64,000 nucleotides of DNA from Eucommia ulmoides (GCA_016647705.1 CM028329.1:56623231-56687230), one strand, 5' to 3'. Shown: positions 48,327-61,210, counted from the stretch's first letter. Notes: generated from the letters alone by a model not told the origin. Program-made: numbers and translations.

Positions 48327-50612
48327 GGAAAAAGTACAATTTAGACCCTCTAACTATTGATACATTTCTAAGTGGCCCCTCTAACTTTCAACGTTTTATT
48401 TCAAGCCCTCTACGTATCAAAACGGCTTTAATTGGTCCTTCCATTAGAGATTCTGTTAAAACTAACAGAATCTCAAGGGCAAAATGGTATTTTCACGTTT
48501 TAAATTTTTTTTTATCATTTTTAATATAATATATTTATTTTTTATTTTTATTTCTCTCTCTCCTTCTCTCTCCCCACCACCTCCCTCTCCCTCTCCCCCT
48601 GCCACCTCCCTCTCCCTCTCCCTCTCCTTTCCTCCCTGTCATCCCCATAACAGTGGGTGATTCCACCCCCTGTTGTGGGGGTGAAAAACACCCCTGTTGT
48701 AGGGGGTGAAACCACCCCCTGTTTTGGGGGTGGAACTTGGAGATGAATGTGGGTGAGAGAGTGGAGAGTTGGATGTCATATTCTATCATGCCCCCGCAGG
48801 CGCAAGCCATTCGGAAGAATGCTAAGCTTGAAAACCTGTGAAATTCGTATATTTTTCCAAATACCCAGAAGAGGAGAGAGAGAGTAGAGAGAGAAAGTAA
48901 AATGAAAACTTGCATGGATGAGAGAAAAAGAGATAGGTTGGTGCATGGAAGTAGTGGAAACATGGTAGAGAGAGAAATGAAAGATTTTGTGGAGAGAGAG
49001 AGACGTGGGTTGGCATGCATGGATGATGTGGGTAAGCACAAACATCACATTTATCAAACATGGATGAAGTAGAGAAAAAGTATTGCATGCAATCGTGTAG
49101 AGAGAGAGAGAGAGGCATGTTTGTATGGCACGTTGCTGGATAATCGTGGGACGCGGGAGAGAGAGTGTGTTGCATGGCAATCGTGGTACCGATGGTCGAT
49201 CTACTGCTCAAACCAGGAAAAAAAAGAGGATCGGTTGCTGCTTGAAGCTTGATTGGGAAATTCGGAGAGAGAGACCAAAGAGGCGTTTAGTTTACTGAAG
49301 TACTGGAGAGGCGGTGGAGTTGGCGGTGGTGGTGGATGTGCGACTTTCGACGGCAGTGCTACTACTAAAGTTCGTGGCTCTGAGCCTACAACGATTGTTA
49401 GCGCCGTAAGTGCTTACTTGTTGGAGAGTGAGGACGACGATGACGGACCGTTTTCTGACTTGGAGTTCGTCATTGAAGACGACGGAGAGGGAGGTGGAGA
49501 TGCGAGGGATGGTGAAAACGTGGAGAGAAATTGTGAGGAAGACGAGGAGGAGGAGGACGACGAGAGAGGCTTTAATTTTGAGCTTTCTTCCGGTTCGAGG
49601 GCCGACTGTACTGATCCGAACGTTGCGCTCTCTGCCGCCGAAGATCTATTCTTTAACGGATGGCTTGTTCCGGTTGAGCCTTTTGAATTGATTTCGAAAT
49701 CGCAATTCTCCGCTTCGCTGTTGAAATCGGGGACGAAATTTCTCGTAATGATGTTGAAGCTGAAGAAATCAAAATTCGGCGCGGCGGAAAGAAACGAAAC
49801 GAGCGTTCCAATTTTGCCGAATCGAAAGCCGCGGCAGGAGAAACAACCGGAGAATCAGTCAGAGAAGCAAAACCAAACGAAAACGAAAATGCAGAGTAAG
49901 TTTTTCACGATGAAGCTGACGTCGAAGAAGTTCTGATTATGTTTCTGTTTAGCAGAGACAACAGCTCGAAAGGTTCAAAGGAAAAAACGCCGAAGCGAAG
50001 CTTGGAGGAGCCGACGCCGGAGGAGAAGCGATTCTCGAAAGAAGCAATGTATAGATATCTGAGAATGGTGAAGCCTCTGTACATTCGCGTCTCGAAGTGT
50101 TACGGCGATAAGCTCAGGCTTTCTAGTCTCCTCTCGTAACATGAAATTTGAAGAGAGGAACTTACCCCGTAATAGAGGGTGAAACCACCCCCTGTTACGG
50201 GGTGGGTTTCACCCCCGCAACAGGGGGTGGAATCACCCCCTGTTGCAGGGGTGACGGGGAGGAAGGGAGAATGAGAGAGAGAGAGAGGTGGTGGGGAGAG
50301 GGAAAGGGAGGTGGCGGGAAGAGGGAGAGGGGGAGAGAGGTGGCGGGGAGAAAGAAGGAGGGAGAGAGGAAGAGAGAGAAATAAATAAATAAATAAACAA
50401 ATATATTATATTAAAAATGATAAAAAAAAAAAAAAATTAAACGTGAAAAGACCATTTTGTCCCTGAGATTCTGTTAGTTTTAACAGAATATCTAACAGAA
50501 GGACCAATTAAAGCCGTTTCGATACGTAGAGGGTTTGAAATAAAACGTCAAAACTTAAAGGGGCCACTTAAAAATGTATCAATAGTTAAAGGGTCTAAAT
50601 TGTACTTTTCTT
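48327..50612. mobile_element. Pack-MULE-like element carrying a captured MAKR gene
   Basis: Arms of about 420-450 bp are inverted relative to each other: outer AAAAGTACAATTTAGACCC, then TCTGTTAGTTTTAACAGAAT, then a CT/GA-rich tract, then G/C-rich palindromes (CACCCCCTGTTGTGGGGGTG at 48666; CACCCCCTGTTACGGGGTGG at 50188). A perfect 9-bp duplication, ttgtattaa (48318-48326 and 50613-50621), flanks the element: the MULE hallmark. Joining the flanks restores the copia LTR as seen at 57893-58405, so the insertion is exact. The core (about 48750-50155) is a host gene segment. No transposase is present. Confidence 0.85.
49277..50139 (+). pseudogene. Captured MAKR (membrane-associated kinase regulator, MAKR2/BKI1-like) gene fragment
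   Basis: MAKR proteins are plasma-membrane-associated regulators of receptor kinases, related to BKI1. The frame reads EAFSLLKYWRGGG (the usual MAKR N-terminus after Met), GPFSDLEFVIEDD, an acidic linker, LSAAEDLFFNGWLVPVEPFE and SKSQFSASLLKSGTKFLVMM. In the other frame from about 49925 it reads EEVLIMFLFSRDNSSKGSK and SKEAMYRYLRMVKPLYIRVS followed by KCYGDKLRLS. Three lesions: the Met before EAFSLL is AAA (49277-49279) with no replacement ATG; one frame change near 49920-49930; and loss of the C-terminal tail, where the stop (about 50139) lies just before the transposon arm. About 500 bp of upstream, GA-rich, promoter-like DNA (48770-49270) was captured too. No intron is seen; MAKR genes are commonly single-exon. 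The family call is my recognition, untested. Confidence 0.7.
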
Positions 50613-53600
50613 TTGTATTAATAATATGTTACTCAAAATTAAATTAAGAAATAAAATTTTCTAACAATCTCCCACTTGGGCTACATATTATCCCTGAAAC
50701 AATTATATCACAAAATTCATTAGGTATGCATACGTATGGTATTTATTCTTAGACTTCTCCTTAAATAATCTGGTCTATCTCATATACTAACAATGGAATT
50801 ACTGCAACTTATATCACAATACAGTCATGACTAAACCACGATGACCACCATACTAATACACTCAATGACATAGATCAAATGTGGATGAGTAGTATGGAAA
50901 TTATATGCAATGTGATCTCAGACATTCCTATTTTCAACTGGTTCAACTTTAGTCTTTAATGAGATCAATGCTTAGTCTTTCTATCCTTATATTAAACCAC
51001 AATTAGAAAAAATACATTCAGAGTAAATAAAATTTAATCCATCAATTTTATTCAGCAGAAATCAAATATACGTATCTAATAAAAGAACATCCAATAAACA
51101 CAAACTCCTACTAAGCCAACACATTATCAGATAAAACCACACTTATACAAGTAGTGTGCTCATGAAATATCTTAGGTGTCAAATCTTTAGTGAGCGGATC
51201 CGCAATCATGAATTTTGTTCCATATGTTCTATAGATACTATCCTACTCTAAATTGTCTCTTTAGCAACTAAAAATTTGATTGGAATCAGAATACCCAATG
51301 ATCTCCAAATGATCTATCTTCTGATAAGTGAGCATGTAATCTTTTTGTTTTTTGTAAATACCTTATAACCCGTTTGGCTAATTTCCAACGATCCATTCCA
51401 GGGTTACTTAAGTATCTGCCAACATTCCAAATATGAAAGCTAAATCTGGACGTGTACATACTTAAGCGTACACAAGACTCCATTCTTCTTCTATATTTCT
51501 TTCTTTTCCAACTCATTCTTGGGGCATTGAGTGAGACTAAACATGTCTCCTTTAGCGACAGTAGTATTTCCTAGTGCACAATATTTCATGTCAAATCTAG
51601 CAAGTACTTTATCGATATAACTCTTTTATGATAACCCAAAGGTATCCCAAGAGCGATCTCAATGTATCTTTATTGCTAATATAAAAGAGACGTCCCCAAG
51701 ATAATTTTTAGTTAGAAATCTCTTGATTTCATGCAATAAGCCTATATCATTACCAGCTATCAATATGTCATTGACATATAGCACCAAAAATAAAGAATTT
51801 ACTCCCACTGAATTTGTGGTATACACAATCATCAACTTCATTTACCTCAAAACCATATGTGACAATGATTTGATGAAATTTGTGACACCATTTGACGGGA
51901 AGCTTGTTTGAGACCATAGATGGATTTCTTTAACTTGCAAACCATAGACTTTGAATTGTCTGATACAAAATTTTCTGGCTGCACCGTATATATCGTTTCG
52001 TTAATGTCTCTATTGAGAAATATAATCTTGACATCTATCTAGTTTAGCTCTAGATCAAAATGAGCCACCAGTGCTATTATAGTTTTAAAAGAGTCTTTCG
52101 AAGATACCGAAGAGAAAGTTTCTTTGTAGTTTATGCCTTCCTTTTGAGTAAAGCCTTTGGCGACTAAACGAGTTTTATATCTCTCGATGTTACTCTTCAA
52201 ATCCCTTTTGGTTTTAAATATCCATTTATAACTAATGGGCTTCGTACCTCCAGGTAACTCGACGAGATCCCAAACATCATTGTCTTTCATAGACTTCAAC
52301 TTATCTTTCATGGCATCAATCCATTTTTTAGAGTTAGAACTACGCATGGCTTGATAGAAGTTGATTGGGTCATCTTCTGTTAAACCAACACCATCCTTAT
52401 GTTTTTGAAAAAATACGATATATTCATCTAAAATCTCATTTCTCTTCTCTCTAGTGGATCTCCTTAATGTCACTTCTTGAGGTTGTTGAGTTTGTTCTAT
52501 AGATTGTGTTTGAGGAAGAATCTCATTGTTGTCTTGGTCTAGAACAATGTGAGGAAAAATGAGCCTGAACCTGAACATTGTTATCCAGAGTCAAAACAGT
52601 GTCTTTAACAGTGATAGGTATAGAGACCTGATCACTATCAATAAAATGTTCCCCTTCGAAGAAAATTGTGTCTTGAACAACAATAGGTACAGAAACCTAA
52701 TCACCTTCAATAGCTAATTCTTCTTCAAAGATAACATTTGTTCTCATTCCCCCTCAAACTCAACACCCTTAAGGAATCTCGCATTTCCTATTTCAAAGAA
52801 AGATCTTGATGTGGGATCGTAAAACTTAAATCCTCTTGATCGTTCAGTGTACCCAACAAAATAGTAGCTAACCGCTCTTGAGTCCAGTTTTCTTTCATAT
52901 GGCCTATAAGGCCGTGCCTCAGCTGGACAACCCCAAATGTGCAAATGCCTAATGCTAGGTTTTACGCCTAATCATAGTTCATAAGGGGTTTTAGCCACCG
53001 CTTTACTTCGTACCCTATTCAGGATATATGCTGCAGTCTTAAGTGCTTCTCCTTAGAGTGATTCTGGTAAGAAGAATGAATTATCATGCTTCTTACTATG
53101 TTCTTAAGCATTCTGTTTTGTCTTTCAGCAACACGGTTCATGCCAGGTTTGCCCGGCATAGTGTACTGCGGGGCGATTCTGCATTTCTCTAGGAATTTAG
53201 CAAAGGGTCTTGGACATTGTTTTCCTGATCAGTCAAATCTCCAGTAGTATTCACCACCATAGTTTGATTTGACAGTCTTATTTATCTTTCCAAGTTGAAG
53301 TTTAACTTCATCTTTGAAAGACTTAAGTACGTCTAAGGATTGAAATTTCTTATGAATTAAAATAGGTACCCATAAAGAGAGCAGTAGTCTATGAATGTAA
53401 TAAAATATTGTTGTCCATTCCAAGATGCCGTAGGAAATGGTCTGCAGTACATATTAGTTCTAAGACACCGGAAGTCCTATTGGCACCCAATTTCCATATG
53501 TTTGTTTGCTTCCTCTTTATTCATTTAATACAAACTTTGAAATTTGTTAAATCAAGGGGATCAAGAATTCCATAAAAAACAAGCATCTCTATTCTTTGCT

Positions 53601-54973
53601 TAGAGATATGTCCTAGACGCTTGTGCCAAAGTATGACACAATTCTCATTAGCTAATTTGCGTTTTGTACCACAAGTAGTTGTCTGCAAGGATTCATTATG
53701 TGAAGTATAGTATCAAACAACTATAGATTATCAATTAAAGAACCAGTTGCAATAATATTTGAATCTCGAAAAAGACTGAGATTATTATTTCTAAATGAAC
53801 AAGAAAAACCAAATACCGTCTAAATGATGGTATTACATATATCTATTTCAAATCCAAAAAGTAATCAGTCTTTAAGGATAATCTAAAAGTCCTTATTGCC
53901 TCAATAACAACTATTTTTCCATTGCCCACATAGATGCGTCTTTCAGTATCAATTGGTTTTCGGTTCCACAGGCAACCCTGTATTGACATACTTATATGTG
54001 TAGTAGCACCAGAAACTACCCACCAAGTGCGACTAGGTACAGACGCTAAATTAACCTCAGAACAAATCAGAATGAGAAACATACTCTTCTTTACGCGTCA
54101 TTCGACGTAATTGGAACACTCTATTTTTATATGTCCAACTTTCTTGCAAAAGAAACATGTAAAATCCTGATCTTGATTCTTTTGCAATTTGGACTATTGT
54201 GTTCCAACTGCAACTTCCTGACTTTTATCTCTTTGTCGTTTCTTACCATTAGAGGTAGTGGTTAAGTGAGCACTTTTTGTCATTTCTTACTTAATTTTTT
54301 TCTTCTTCTTGCACACAGTTAGATATGAGCTCATTAAGATTCTATTTATCATTTCGAGCATTATAACTCACCGTAAACTAACTGTATTATGCAGGAAGAG
54401 AAATGAGTACTATATGTACGAGCTAGTCCTTAGACAACTTTAACTTTTGTGCCTTTAGTTCCGAAGCGACATTGGACATTTCCATAATGTACTCCCTTAC
54501 GTTTCTTTTTTCTTTTATACTTTATTGAGATAAGATTAGCTAAAAGCGTACTTGTCTCCGCCTTTTCGTTGTTTACAAAACATTTTTCTATTTCCTTAGG
54601 GAACGTCTTAGTAGTTACTTCATCGGATATACCGCCCTTGAATGTTTTCGGAACGCTGCGTTGGATCATCATAAGATTTATGCAATTATAACGGTCCTAC
54701 ATCTCATATTCCTTTTTATTCTCAGGAGAACTTTCTTCAGTGAGAGGTGAAGGTTGTTATTTCCTTAGCGCAAAGTTAAAATCCACGCAGCCGAGAACAA
54801 TTGAAATATTCTCTCTCTAATCCTTAAAATTTGTACCATTAAGCGTTGGAATAAAATTTATGTTGGCAATAATAGTAGCAGTAACTAAATAGAAAACAAA
54901 ATAAACAAGCACACATACAAGCATGTCTAAAATAATAAAACAAGACATGAACAATTAATCTAAATTTGGGGAC

Positions 54974-56338
54974 TGATAAATGTAATTTACCTATCTATTT
55001 CTAAATCGATCCTGTTAGTTTTCGAATATGTTTATTACGTTTTTATGTATTTTTGTATAAATCAGGTACGTGGGGTAAAAAGGCGTAAAAACGGATCATA
55101 AACGATCAAATCGGACAAGAACAATGGAAAAACAAGCATGATGGCATAATTCAGAAAATCAGCCCACCGCCACGGCGTTCAGACCACCATTACGGTGGTC
55201 AATATGCAGAGAGGGCCTTATTCTTGCTGAACATCCACCGCTGAGGCGGTGAAACAACAGAGAGGTCCTTGATCCCACCACTGAGGCCGCGACTTAACCG
55301 ACATACCCACCGATGCGGTGGTCACTCTACACAGCTGTTAGATTTTTAGATATTTTTCTCCCTATTTAAGCCTCTCTCCTCTCTCCTTTTTGAACCCTAG
55401 GCCATAGGAGACCCCTTAGGGTTCCTAATATTTTAAGAGTGTTTTGGGGTGTGCTCAACTAATTCCGAAGGAGAAGAACATGTTGCAATAAAGGAGAAAC
55501 GATTGTTAGACAGTTTCAGTGGCAAATGTTCAGATTACGACTAAGTTTTTTCGTTTCTCTCTTTATTTTCTTAACTTTGGTAGGTTGTTGAGCATGTTTA
55601 ACTCAGTTTTCATTGTATAAATGGCTATGGCCATGAGTTAAATGGATTTTGTTTAGGGATTAATATATTTTATGAAATTGTTGTTTGTTTGAATTTGTGT
55701 TCCGTTAATAGTTGTTCTTTGCTATTTCGATTGTATTTACCGTTATTCTTTGATATTATGCTTGTTTAGATAATTAGAGAATACAGGGTTTGACACTCGA
55801 AAGAGGTAACCTCGAATTCGGACTAGGATAAATACAATACGACGATTTAATAACCCAGGAGGGAGTTAGAAAGTGTGCAATCAATGACGTTGGGGTAAGA
55901 CTCATGTGACCTAGTGTCGTTAAGACATTGAGAGAGAGTTATTCATTGACACGAAATTACATATTCACTCGTCTTATACTCGGGAGAGGTGGCGAGTAAG
56001 TTTATGATACAAAGATTGTCGGATAGGTCGAACGCCGTTATTGTAAACTAAACGAGGCCAAACACATTTTTGTAAACAAAGTTGATCCCTAGACAATTTT
56101 TTCACTAAAATATCTCAATATAATATTAATATAGTTAGATTAATTAACTTAGTATTAGTATTAATTAATTATAAACTTTATTTTTATCGCCTAAATAAAG
56201 TTAAGTTATGACAATCATGGTAATCAATAATAATCTCAACCAATCCCTGTGGATACGACAACCCCTACTCCTTCCCATCTATACTAAAACTTGACCCGTA
56301 CACTTGCGGTGAAAGTGGTGACGTAATATTCCCCATCA
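54974..56338 (+). mobile_element. Solo LTR (1365 bp) inside the copia element
   Basis: Begins TGATAAATGTAATTTACC, ends CCCCATCA, and is flanked by a perfect 5-bp duplication gggac (54969-54973 and 56339-56343). A TATA-like CTATTTAAGCC lies near 55362. It contains G/C-rich palindromes such as CACCGCTGAGGCGGTG. The end block (GTACACTTGCGGTGAAAGTG, CAACCAATCCCTGTGGATAC) recurs inverted at about 62290-62400. Internal domains are absent, as expected after LTR-LTR recombination. Confidence 0.85.
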
Positions 56339-56869
56339 GGGACCCATCTCAAGATACCTAGCATAACATTAATTCCTAGTCTTTGGACAGAGAAATTAGT
56401 TGTAATTGGTACTCTCAGCGCATGAATCAAATGTTAATAATAAGTCCTATCAAACAATAAGCCTTGGATCAACTTATTGTTTACATGAAAACTTGATAAT
56501 CATCACACATTTATACCCACATGTATGTTTATTATTTGGCCAAATAATAACATTCATTTGGGCCACTTATTGATTGCATAGATAATAACCATAATAATCT
56601 AAAAACAATGTTTATTATTTAGTTAAATGAAAACCTTTTTTTGAGCCCCTATGATTCGCATAAATAACAAATATCAACGTTTATTATTCGGTCAAACAAT
56701 AGTCTTCCTTTGGGTCGGCTATTACTCGCATAAATAATAAATATTTATATCTCAATATCCCAAAATAAAATAAACTACACAACATATATTACTTTGGTAA
56801 CATATTGTTGAATCTTAATTTATTTCAAGATATAAGATTATGTTAGTTGATTGTCCTTATGGTCCATTG

Positions 56870-57620
56870 ATCGAATGTCGTGCAACGAGTTAAAGTTTCT
56901 GACGTTAGGCATTCAATCGGTCGACTTGTCCTTAGAATTGGAATGATCAGATCTATCCTTAGGCCGTCGGTTGACCAACCAGGAAGGTCTAGTCGACCGA
57001 TCGGTCATCCCAGGAAAAGGTTGGGATCCTAAATTAATCGGTCGACCGAAATTGGGTAACCTTAGCATCTTGTATTGATCGGTTGACCGACCATAAAAAG
57101 ATGGTCGACTGATTGATCATCCCAGAAAAAAAATTGGGATCCTAAATTAGTCGATTAATCAACCGAAACGGTTCGATCGACCGAATTGGTTAACCTTGGA
57201 ATCCTGTATCGATCTGTTAATCAACCATAAAGGGTCAGTCAACCGATCGATAAAAACCCAAAAAAAAGTCATCTTGAATTAGTCAGTTGACCAACCATGA
57301 AGGGTTAATTGACCGATTGATCTAGAGCCAGAAATGCCCCTTTACTGAATTGGTTGATCGATTCCTAAGAATTGGTTGACCGATTCAACCCTAATTCAAC
57401 CAGATCCAATTTTAATCCCAATTTTGACCATGATTCAATTTGATTTTGGAAACACTCAAAATATGAAAGTTGTAGATCTCATTTTGAGTTTTCTACAAAA
57501 TTTTGAATCACTTTAATTGGAGTTCGTATGAGAAAGTTATGTCCAAAATATGAACACCTGTCAAAATTGTCTGAACCCTCTCTGAATAGATCGATTGACC
57601 GACCAAAAAGGGTCTGTCAA
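56870..57620. repeat. Array of TCGGTCGACCGA-like palindromes in the copia leader
   Basis: Some 15-20 variants of TTGGTCGACCGATCGGTC recur at irregular spacing between the copia coding remnants and its right LTR, separated by GGGATCCTAAATTA and ATCTTGTATTGATCGG. Clear examples are near 56975, 57040, 57072 and 57175, and a weaker group is near 57590-57625. Confidence 0.7.
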
Positions 57621-58508
57621 CCGACCTGTCCAAGTCTGGTTCGGTTCTTATGTTTCTGTGGTGAAAAGACCCCCAAAATTCCAAAATTTAGGATTTTTCT
57701 TTGTTTAGATTCATAATATTTAGTAAGAAATCATATAAATCATGCAAAACATATAATAAACCTTATTGTTTTCTCCCACTATTTTTACAAATAAGCAAAC
57801 TTTAATGGAGAAAACACAAACCCTAAAATTCTACGAACTTAAAAAACTCAAGAACCCGAATGATTTAACATGAAGTAGACTCTGATATCACTTGTTGGGA
57901 TTTTATTCTCTATAGATTTGAATCTATAACACCTTACTCAACATATCAAATCACCAAGAGTTCTAATATACACGTAAATTATGTATTTGAATCCATTACG
58001 ATCAATTGACTTCTGATGCGGAATCTTGTGACAATCGATCACAAGAAGAATACAGATCGAGCGAGTATGTGATCTTCCTCAACCAAATCTCCGGAGTTCC
58101 TCAATGGAATTCACGATTTACTTCCAGATTGAGAGAAGTGAGCCGTTAAGACGATTTGGTATTATTGGGGACCATAACCCTAGCATTATCTATTTATATG
58201 GTGTGATTGGGGTTCTCATAATCCTCTAATCACCCCAACAGTTTTCGGTATCTACTCATTTAAACCCACATTCTTTTGAGTAGTGTATGGGCTTACCCAA
58301 ATTAATTAGATCACTTAATATTAACCCATTAAATTTAAATAGAAAATATAATTGTATTAATAATATGTTGCCCAAAATTAGATTAGGAAATAAAATTTCC
58401 TAACACACGAAGCATAGGAATGGTAACGACTATTTCATTGTATTATCATACTAATTTCAGTCTTATTGTCATTCTATTTCATTCCATTCAATTATACTAA
58501 ACGTAGCG

Positions 58509-59060
58509 TTATAAGTTCAATAGGAGAATTAGGTTTTCGGAACTTAGAATAACATTGAGCAAGATGACTATTGGAAAAGCATAGATGCCAGATGAGATAC
58601 CTATAGAGATTTGGAAAAGTTTAGGAGATCTTGAGATAGATTGGTTGACTAAGCTATTTAATAACATTGAAAAGTAAGATAATGTTGGATGACTGGAGGA
58701 GAAGTATTTCAGTACCTATTTACTCAAATAAAGAAGATGTTCGAAGGTGTACAAATTATTAGGGATTAAGTTTAAGAGTCCTACCATGTAAGTTGGGAGA
58801 GAGTGATGGAATGTAGAATAAGTTAAGAGACGAGCATAGAAGATAATTAATTTGGATTTACATCCAGTCAATCAATCGCTGAAATCAAATATTTGGTTGG
58901 GTAATTGATTGAGAAATACAGGGAAGGAAGACAAATTTTGCTATAGTTTTTGTGGACTTAGAAAACGTTTATGATCGGGTATCTAGAGAAAGTGATTATA
59001 TTAAGGCTATTAAGCATATATATGAAAGTATATTTACTAATAAATTAGATAGAATTTACT
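58509..59060 (+). pseudogene. LINE remnant, copy B, right part (reverse transcriptase)
   Basis: Continues from 47195: LSKMTIGKA then PDEIPIEIWKSLGDLEIDWL, TKLFNNIE, WRRSISVPIYSNK (approximate), NYXGLSLRVLPCKLG and VFVDLENVYDRV. These are blocks 0-4 of an L1-type RT (KMKXGKAXGPD, IYKNKGD, NYRGI, VDLEKAYD). There are several stops and frame changes. The two parts are collinear once the 47196-58508 insertion is removed. Confidence 0.7.
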
Positions 59061-60192
59061 AATAAAAAGTTATTAAGCACATATATATGGTACGAATTCT
59101 CTTCTCTTGAAGATATAATCTTGTAATTGTATATTGTTTTGAAGGTTGATTAATAAATCCGAGGCTCTTTTGTTTCAAAAGGGAGGGTGTTATCGCTAAA
59201 AAATAGTACTCTCATTCAATACTGCGTGATGTAGTACTGATCGCGTCACATTTGATGCAATTTAATACTGTTAATTTAAGTTATGTTAATCGTTTGAATA
59301 AATTAAATTAGTGTAATTGATTCATTTGTTTGCTCTTGTAAAATTGAAGAATCAAAATAAAAAGACTCTATTTTGAAGCATATTGGAAGAAAATAGCTGA
59401 AAAATATTAAAAACGAGCACAACCTGTAGACGACCCGTGACCTAGACTCGCGACCCGGTCTTCCCTTTTAGTCTACAACGTTTAGCGGTTACAAAATGAT
59501 CATAAGTGACCATTTTAATTTTCCAAATTAATGACCACTTTGAGTGACCACTTTGAGTGGCCATGCATGGAAACCCAAATAAAGAGAAAAAAAAAAAAAA
59601 AGAATGTGTCTGCTAGTTTGGAAATCAGTGATGGCCAACTCAATGACATTTAATGGGGGAGTTGATTTCTTTTTCATTCAAGAGGAGATCCGACAATTTT
59701 GGGAAGGCAACACCACAATAACTTCTATATATTCATTTTCCTTTTTTTTTGTTGAGGGGAGTTTTTTTTCTATATTTTTTCTTGTTTGTTTTGGTCAGCA
59801 GTGGCGTTCTCCCTTTTACTTTTTCATTTTTTTATTTATTTATTTCTTTCTCTTGTGGTTGGACAGTTTCAATCTTTCATGGGGTCTTCCCTTGAATATT
59901 TTGCGGAAGAACACAAATCCATGACCGGTTAAGATCGTCAACCAGGTTAAGGCTGTATATTTTCTGAAATTTATCTATGTAATTTTATTCTTATTTCAAT
60001 CATATTTTATTGTTAAGTGTAAGGTTGTAAAACTAGGATTGTAGTCTTAAACATTTTCCTTGAATTAGCTTTTGTTCTAAATATTGTTATAGAGATTTAG
60101 ATATCAATCGATTCATATTTCTAATGTTAGATAGTGCTATACTGAGTTTACGTGCTCGTGCATTTAAGATCTACAATAATTTTTACTAAGAC
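59061..60192. other. A/T-rich spacer, nothing recognised
   Basis: Mostly A/T-rich with poly-T runs. A frame at 59604-59924 is Phe/Tyr-rich low-complexity sequence and I do not regard it as a gene. Confidence 0.4.
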
Positions 60193-61210
60193 TGTCATAC
60201 CCCACACTGGACACCCATCATGTGGGGCCGGCGTGACGTAGACATGTCACCATCCACTAACTAGCCAACCTAATGCGTCAATAACAAAATTGTAAATCTA
60301 TACAACACATATAGTAGTCCCATCCTGTAGGAATACACCGTCCCGAATATAAATACAATCAAAACAAATCCCCTGAACCTCACTTAGATTTCATTCCTGA
60401 TATCTCGTATCCAAAATTTTCCTCAAATGACTCATTTGCGTGACCCGTGTAATCTCTATCTAGCGCCAGTAGGGGATCAATCAACTCCTAGCTATTTTAC
60501 CTTCGAGTGTACTGCCTTCTTAGTAAAAATATTTTTAAATTAATAATTCATTCTACAACATCTAAATGGATCAAGCGTAAGTTTATAAATATTACATAGC
60601 TCGTAAAATCCCCAGTATATGAGCAGAAAAAATAAAGCGACATAATTAAGTTCCATTCAAATTCAAATATAAAAATCATACTAATCACCATGATAATAAA
60701 TATCAAATCAACCAATATACGTAAAACATCACATCTCAAGCACCCATCTCAAACACACACCTCAAATACACACGCTGGCCAGCCCTAATGATCGTTTTAA
60801 CCTCACGATCGGGAGTTTGCAACGGTACCGTACCATCCGTAGGATATGTCTTCCTACGAACACCCATCACTCCGCCGAAGCGGATAATCACTCATAGTGT
60901 AAACATCTAACATCACTCTGCTGAAGCAGATAAACATCACTCCGCCGTAGCAGATAACATCACTCCGTCGAAGCGGATAACCTCACTCTACCGAAACAGA
61001 TAAATACTATGGCATCGTCAAAACAAATACAACATCATCGAATCACAACTCAATAAATAACGTCTACTCAAAATCGTCAAATCACCACGTCTATTTCTTT
61101 CCTTCAAAAGCAACTTTTAAATAAAAAAAAATCATATTTCACACTCTCTTTTAAAGAAAACGTCTAATTTTATCAAAACTACTTTTTCATCATTTATTAT
61201 TATTTTTTTT

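Larger units (their letters stand above)
47859..58405 (-). mobile_element. Ty1/copia LTR-retroelement fossil, nested and itself invaded
   Basis: The right LTR is 57893-58405 (513 bp; TGTTGGGATTTT to CCTAACA). The left LTR is 47859-50666, interrupted by the Pack-MULE-like element. Flanks are cacca (47854-47858) and cacga (58406-58410). Coding remnants run on the minus strand: gag-like (about 54430-54670), protease (about 53840-54080), integrase (about 52740-53420) and reverse transcriptase to RNase H (about 51290-52580). A tRNA-Met-like primer site (inverse of TGATATCAGAG, about 57880-57890) adjoins the right LTR and a purine tract adjoins the left. The order PR-IN-RT defines copia. By eye the LTRs differ at about 43 of 468 positions (9%), roughly 3.5-7 million years. 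It is broken in many places. Confidence 0.85.
47196..58508. mobile_element. MITE-like element copy 2, split by a copia insertion
   Basis: The left part 47196-47858 shares GGTTGCTTTTGGTACA, GGAATGGTCATGGGAATGAT, CATTACCAAGGATTTTCTAA and TTAATCCTGATTACATGA with copy 1 (23869-24315, opposite orientation). The right part 58406-58508 (ending ATACTAAACGTAGCG) matches copy 1's other end. TTA flanks on both sides (47193-47195 and 58509-58511) fit a PIF/Harbinger-type duplication. The left part is longer than copy 1 and includes a CT-rich stretch (47560-47740). Confidence 0.65.

Noticed and set aside
49253-49279. A start at 49253 for the MAKR-like frame
   Set aside because: The codon there is TTG; there is no ATG, and the canonical Met position reads AAA.
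59604-59924. 106-codon Phe-rich frame that could be a membrane protein
   Set aside because: Poly-T-derived low complexity with no conserved motif; probably chance.
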